This document shows positions 33,905 through 36,898 of a stretch of DNA of 36,898 bases, piece after piece. The DNA is from Clostridium sp. CAG:964. GTDB lineage: Bacteria; Bacillota; Clostridia; Oscillospirales; Acutalibacteraceae. Made by a program: the position numbers and the translations under genes. Numbering within the stretch: position 1 is the stretch's first letter; every line of letters begins with the position of its first letter. The notes under the pieces were generated by a model. That model searched no databases. It was not told the origin of the DNA and saw only the letters and a program-made list of their open reading frames with translations. The stretch covers positions 1 through 36,898 of the forward strand of contig FR891339.1 in the NCBI GenBank assembly GCA_000435335.1, read 5' to 3'.

Positions 33905-33951
33905 TTTTCGGCACGCTTTCAAGATTACAAGCCCGGCGGATATTTAACACG

Positions 33952-33998
33952 AAAGCCGGCGCAAAAGACCTTTAAATCTTGTGTACCGGCTTTAATAT
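33952..33998 (+). terminator. probable terminator of the RND operon
   Basis: AAAGCCGG (33952-33959) pairs with CCGGCTTT (33986-33993), with a partly paired 26-base interior, then AATATT. The U-tract is short. Confidence 0.55.
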
Positions 33999-34171
33999 TG
34001 ATAAAGGATTAATCATACAATATATAATGTAAGAGTTTCATCTGTAATACAATATTTAGTAACTGCGCGTTTGTAATTTATCATAATAAATATCTATATA
34101 TTATATGCGTTTTGCACAGTTTACCAAAATAATTTTTGCCACTTGATTTTGCTTCAAGCCAATGTTATCAT

Positions 34172-34200
34172 TTGAAATAGAGTTTTTTGTGTAATAATTT
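34172..34200 (+). promoter_or_regulatory. weak promoter candidate for the SCP2-like gene
   Basis: TTGAAA (34172-34177), a 17-bp spacer and TAATTT (34195-34200). The 353-base gap from 33905 to 34257 otherwise holds the terminator at its left end and AT-rich sequence in which I see no gene. Confidence 0.35.
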
Positions 34201-34257
34201 ACGGAAAAGCGAATATACATTAGTATAGGTATATAGAAAAATATCGGAGGTAGAAAA

Positions 34258-34590
34258 ATGACATTTCAGGACGCTTTTAATGAAATTAAGGGGATTTTTT
34301 CACACGCAAATGTACAAGACTATAGAGGACACCTTGCTATACAGGTTACTATGACAGGCGAGGGTGGCGGAACCTTTTACATAGAATTTAGTGACGGCAA
34401 TGTTGCCATAGAGCCGTATGACTATAACGACCACGATGTTTGGTTTATTTCTGATACTAACGACTTTTTGCAGATAGCAAGGGGCGAAATGAATGTAGTA
34501 GCCGCTTACACAGTAGGCAAGGTAAGAGTAGAGGGCGACTTAGGCAAGGCGTCTGAAATTCAGCGTTTAGTAGGTTGGACACGCCATTGA
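34258..34590 (+). CDS. SCP2 sterol-carrier-like small protein
   Basis: The 110-residue protein resembles the single-domain SCP2-like lipid-binding fold. The N-terminal helix is MTFQDAFNEIKGIF, central strands read GGTFYIEFSDGNVAIEP, then comes VWFISDTNDFLQIARGEMNVVAAYTVGKVRVEGDL, in which the Gly-Lys-V-x-V-x-G-D pattern is typical of SCP2 proteins. It has no signal peptide or membrane helix, so it is cytoplasmic. Members bind acyl chains or other hydrophobic ligands; the specific ligand is unknown. The ATG follows CGGAGG. It is a single gene unrelated in orientation to its neighbours. Confidence 0.75.
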   Translation: MTFQDAFNEIKGIFSHANVQDYRGHLAIQVTMTGEGGGTFYIEFSDGNVAIEPYDYNDHDVWFISDTNDFLQIARGEMNVVAAYTVGKVRVEGDLGKASEIQRLVGWTRH

Positions 34591-34669
34591 TATACAAAGC
34601 GCTCCACAAGCGGCATTCTTTATGCCGTGAATATTTAAGATGAAAATTTTAAAAAATTTTTTGTAGGGT

Positions 34670-34696
34670 TAAAATTATACAGTCTGTATAATTTTA
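34670..34696. repeat. AT-rich perfect inverted repeat
   Basis: TAAAATTATAC (34670-34680) and GTATAATTTTA (34686-34696) are perfect complements around AGTCT. It could be a weak terminator for the SCP2-like gene or a protein-binding palindrome. A small CGGCAT/ATGCCG hairpin lies at 34611-34627. Confidence 0.5.
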
Positions 34697-34730
34697 GTAA
34701 ATCCTTAATTTTTATAAATAAACAAGCGAT

Positions 34731-34782
34731 AAAAAAGCTCCGCCCACGGTTGACATTTACAGTCAAAGGGGCGGAGCCTTTT
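34731..34782. terminator. terminator of the Xre gene (two-way)
   Basis: GCTCCGCCC (34737-34745) pairs with GGGCGGAGC (34769-34777), and an inner TTGAC/GTCAA stem extends it. On the minus strand it is followed by six Ts, and on the plus strand by CTTTTG. Confidence 0.85.
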
Positions 34783-34797
34783 GCTATATTTTAGCAA

Positions 34798-35130
34798 TTA
34801 TTTAATGGCAGAGTTTAGTCCCAAAATTACTCCCACAGCTATGTTTTGCTGTTTTGCAGGCAGTCGGCGAAAGCCATTCAGTAGTACACATTCATCTTCT
34901 GAAAGCTGTTGTTGTACCAGCTTGTCAATAGGTTGGCGTACTTCTGTATAATTAATAATATAATCAACGGAGGTCTGAAACAGGTCTGCCATCTGCTTTA
35001 GGGTGGCAATGCTAGGCTCGCTTTTTCCGTTTTCGTAGGCGCTTATCATTTTTTGCGACAGGTTAAGCTCCAGTGACAGTGCAATTTGGCTCATTCTTTT
35101 TTCTTTTCTAAGTTCAGCAATTTTGTTCAT
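34798..35130 (-). CDS. Xre-family helix-turn-helix regulator
   Basis: The 111-codon frame gives a 110-residue protein with an HTH_3 domain at about 4-58: IAELRKEKRMSQIALSLELN, then LSQKMISAYENGKSEPSI with the recognition helix, then ATLKQMADLFQTSVDYII. The C-terminal half (about 60-110) is a small helical region ending VGVILGLNSAIK. The ATG at 35128-35130 follows AGAGGAT; in-frame codons further upstream would run into the promoter. It is divergent from the LRR surface-protein gene and two palindromes lie between them, so it probably controls itself and that gene. Confidence 0.9.
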   Translation of the reverse strand: MNKIAELRKEKRMSQIALSLELNLSQKMISAYENGKSEPSIATLKQMADLFQTSVDYIINYTEVRQPIDKLVQQQLSEDECVLLNGFRRLPAKQQNIAVGVILGLNSAIK

Positions 35131-35147
35131 AATTTTTATCCTCTTTG

Positions 35148-35174
35148 TATAACTTATAGGTATAATATTATGCC
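35148..35174. promoter_or_regulatory. candidate Xre operator, copy A
   Basis: Two adjoining palindromes: TATAACTTATA (35148-35158) and GGTATAATATTATGCC (35159-35174, one mismatched pair). They cover the likely -10 region of the Xre promoter; TTGTCA on the minus strand at 35183-35188 is the possible -35. Confidence 0.6.
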
Positions 35175-35181
35175 ATACACC

Positions 35182-35209
35182 TTGACAAATTATCCGCAAT
35201 GAGTATAAT
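35182..35209 (+). promoter_or_regulatory. promoter of LRR gene copy A
   Basis: Perfect TTGACA (35182-35187), a 16-bp spacer and perfect TATAAT (35204-35209). It starts 8 bp after the palindromic operator. Confidence 0.75.
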
Positions 35210-35272
35210 ATTACTTGTAAATGGTATAAATTAATACTATGGGTACAAATTTATTTTTTAGGAGGAAAAATT

Positions 35273-35843
35273 ATGACAAAATTAAACAAAATAGCCTCGG
35301 TGTTATTGTCGGCAATTATGGTTATAGGCATATTCAGCGTTATACCGTTTGTGGCAGGGGCCGAAACAAAAGGTACAAGCGGCAGCTTTGAATACAGCGT
35401 ATTAGATGACGGTACTGCCAGCATAACAAAGTACAACGATAACGGCAGTAAAACAGTAACCATACCACGCTCTGTTGACGGACTTAAGGTTACAAGAATA
35501 GGTAGTGATGCGTTTGTTGGCTGCACAGGCCTAACAAGCGTAACCATACCAAGCAGTGTAACATTCTGCCTCCCCGGGACCAACGGTGCCAACACCTACT
35601 CCAACAAACTCGACAAATCCAACACCGTCTGACAATAGCAATAACGGAAGTAACAACACAAACGGCGGTGCAGGCAACACAAGCGTAGCAAAAACCGCAG
35701 GCAAGGTAGCTACAGGCGACAGCGCTTCGGTAGCGGCTATGGTATTTGCGCTGATTTTATCGGCAGGGGTGGTGCTTGTGCTGATTTTATCGGCAGGTAC
35801 ATCATTTGTATTGTTAAGAAAAATCAGCTTTAAAAAGCACTAA
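35273..35843 (+). pseudogene. BspA-type LRR surface protein, copy A, frame-disrupted
   Basis: The first frame (35273-35632) encodes a signal peptide with likely cleavage after VAGA, the conserved FEYSVLDDGTASITKYN segment and one LRR_5 repeat (RIGSDAFVGCTGLTSVTIP). It then leaves the repeat frame at about 35561 and stops at 35632. The natural C-terminus continues in the +1 frame, open from 35562 to 35843: a Pro/Thr/Asn linker (VPTPTPTNSTNPTPS), TGDSASVAAM, a hydrophobic helix and a basic RKISFKKH end, i.e. a wall- or membrane-anchored tail. No intact LPxTG is seen. Most LRR repeats expected between the two parts are missing, so a frame-breaking deletion is the simplest reading. A sequence or assembly error is possible. 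ATG follows AGGAGG. Confidence 0.7.
35750..35797 (+). repeat. 30-bp tandem duplication in the anchor helix
   Basis: GCTGATTTTATCGGCAGG occurs at 35750-35767 and again at 35780-35797. The 30-bp period keeps frame and repeats LILSAG, lengthening the hydrophobic anchor by ten residues. Confidence 0.8.
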
Positions 35844-35883
35844 GCCGATTGTTTTCGATAAACACATTGAATAATTATTAATA

Positions 35884-35953
35884 GCTGTGCAATCCTATGC
35901 ACAGCAAAGCCACAACTGTAACACAAAAGTGTTTACGGTTGTGGCTTTGTTTG
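35884..35953 (+). terminator. tandem hairpins ending LRR copy A
   Basis: GCTGTGCA/TGCACAGC (35884-35891, 35898-35905) is followed by a perfect 12-bp stem, CAAAGCCACAAC (35905-35916) with GTTGTGGCTTTG (35938-35949), then TTTGG. Confidence 0.7.
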
Positions 35954-35990
35954 GTGGTGGTTATTATGCTCATAATTTTTATTCTCTTTG

Positions 35991-36017
35991 TATAATTTAT
36001 AGGTATAATATTATGCC
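35991..36017. promoter_or_regulatory. candidate Xre operator, copy B
   Basis: TATAATTTATA (35991-36001) and GGTATAATATTATGCC (36002-36017). The second palindrome is identical to copy A, although no xre gene remains beside it. Confidence 0.6.
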
Positions 36018-36024
36018 ATACACC

Positions 36025-36053
36025 TTGACAAATTATCTGTAAAAAGGTATAAT
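36025..36053 (+). promoter_or_regulatory. promoter of LRR gene copy B
   Basis: Perfect TTGACA (36025-36030), a 17-bp spacer and perfect TATAAT (36048-36053). The spacer is one base longer than in copy A, which should make it the stronger of the two. Confidence 0.78.
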
Positions 36054-36116
36054 AATACTTTAAGATAATATAAATTGATACTATGGGTACAAATTTATTT
36101 TTAGGAGGAAAAACTT

Positions 36117-36898
36117 ATGACAAAATTAAACAAAATAACCTCGCTGTTGCTGTCGGTGATTATGGTTGCAGGCATATTCAGTGCTGTACCCTTTGTGGCA
36201 AGTGCCTTAACAAGCGGCAGATTTGAATATTCTGTATTAGATGACGGCACTGCCGGAATAACAAAATATAACGACATCGGCAGTAAAGCAGTAACCATAC
36301 CAAGCACTATTGACAGGTATAAGGTTACAGGAATAGGTTGGAGTGCATTTAGTGGCTGCACAGGCTTAAAGAGCATAACCATACCAAGCAGTGTAACAGA
36401 AATAGGCGGGTAATGGCTGCACAGGCTTGAAAAGCGTAACAATACCAAACGGTGTAACAAAAATATGTAGTGATGCGTTTTATAATTGCACAGGCTTAAC
36501 AAGTGTAACCATACCAAACGGTGTAACAAAAATATGTAGTGATGCGTTTTATAATTGCACAGGCTTAACAAGTGTAACCATACCAAGCAGTGTTACCGAA
36601 ATAGGTAGTAGTGCGTTTTGGGGTTGCGCAGGCTTAACGAGCATAACCATACCAAGCAGTGTAACAGAAATAGGTAGTAATGCGTTTAGTCGCTGCACAG
36701 GCTTAACAAGCATAACAGCAGACAAAAATAACAAGAATTACACATCGGTAGACGGTGTACTGTTTAACAAGGATAAGACCAAAATTTTGGTATACCCAAA
36801 TGCAAAGGGTTCATCATATGTAATTCCAAGCAGTGTAACAGAAATAGGTTATGGTGCGTTTTGGGGCTGCACAGGCTTGAAAAGTGTAACCATACCAA
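36117..36898 (+). pseudogene. BspA-type LRR surface protein, copy B, frameshifted and cut by the window edge
   Basis: ATG at 36117 opens a signal peptide (LNKITSLLLSVIMVAGIFS, cleavage probably near VASA), FEYSVLDDGTAGITKYN and the first LRR_5 repeats. The frame stops at TAA 36411-36413 inside a repeat. The LRR frame resumes at about 36418 in the +1 frame and stays open to the right edge, with repeats of the form CTGLTSVTIPSSVTEIGSSAF at a 23-residue period and an island (DKNNKNYTSVDGVLFNKD). Compared with neighbouring repeats, about 8 bases are missing near 36403-36414. Without that indel this would be one long secreted LRR protein. Such proteins in gut bacteria mediate adhesion. The C-terminus is beyond the window. 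Confidence 0.7.
36442..36586 (+). repeat. two identical 69-bp LRR repeat units
   Basis: The sequence 36442-36517 is identical to 36511-36586, a 69-bp period, encoding IPNGVTKICSDAFYNCTGL twice. Neighbouring repeats differ, so this pair is a recent duplication or conversion. Confidence 0.85.

Larger units (their letters stand above)
35127..35345 (+). repeat. duplicated promoter/operator/gene-start block, copy A
   Basis: This block matches 35970-36190 closely: the start region of xre, both palindromes, the promoter, GGTACAAATTTATTTTT, the AGGAGG ribosome site and the first codons of the LRR gene. The offset is 843 bp at the operators and 844 bp at the start codons. Homology on the left stops at the xre start codon. 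Confidence 0.8.
35970..36190 (+). repeat. duplicated promoter/operator/gene-start block, copy B
   Basis: Second copy of the block at 35127-35345. On its left side the xre gene is absent: the minus-strand frame from the equivalent ATG reads MSIITTTKQSHN and then 19 more unrelated residues to a stop. Confidence 0.8.

Noticed and set aside
36442..36898. CRISPR-like regularly spaced repeats
   Set aside because: The 69-bp period is coding LRR repeat with variable positions that follow codons; there are no spacers and no cas genes.

Overview
The window looks like chromosome from an anaerobic, spore-forming, low-GC Gram-positive of the class Clostridia, probably a gut Oscillospirales/Ruminococcaceae-type organism. 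The reasons are SpoIIR, the tepA-uppP-ftsK/spoIIIE neighbourhood beside an asd-dapA-dapB cluster, BspA-type leucine-rich surface proteins, strong AGGAGG-type ribosome sites, frequent TTG/GTG starts, and sigma-A promoters of TTGACA-17-TATAAT form. The species cannot be named from the sequence. I see no rRNA, tRNA, CRISPR array, transposase or phage gene.

Layout. 1-1560: tail of an unidentified gene, a two-way terminator, and a CLC-family anion transporter on the minus strand. 1647-5502: an operon of a TetM-like ribosomal GTPase fused to a YacP/Rae1-type endoribonuclease domain, followed by a flavodiiron-like protein that has lost six of its seven metal ligands. 5624-6652: a zinc-type ArsR repressor and spoIIR. 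6741-9310 (minus): Lrp-type regulator, class I aminotransferase and ispE. 9470-10420: RluA-type pseudouridine synthase. 10481-12019 (minus): pfkA and a bacterial PH-domain protein. 12220-15482 (minus): asd-dapA-dapB and a free-standing aspartokinase-type ACT protein (lysine/diaminopimelate pathway). 15854-22774 (plus): tepA, uppP, ftsK/spoIIIE, a YgiQ-type radical SAM protein and a DUF3006 protein.

23035-27602 (minus) is a complete Bce-type antimicrobial-peptide sensing and resistance module: response regulator, intramembrane-sensing kinase, ABC ATPase and large permease. The ABC promoter carries a paired direct repeat that is a good candidate for the regulator's binding site. 27714-28967 is a CPA2-type cation/proton antiporter. 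Divergent from it, a TetR regulator is translationally coupled to a 1343-residue RND exporter with a roughly 300-residue coiled-coil insertion. 34258-34590 is a small SCP2-like protein.

From 34798 to the right edge is an Xre regulator divergent from a BspA-type LRR surface-protein gene. The LRR promoter/operator block and gene start are duplicated about 843 bp further on. Both LRR copies are broken by frame changes in the sequence as given. The most original items are the ribosomal GTPase-endonuclease fusion with its dead flavodiiron partner, the RND pump with a built-in coiled coil, and the duplicated regulator-surface protein locus.
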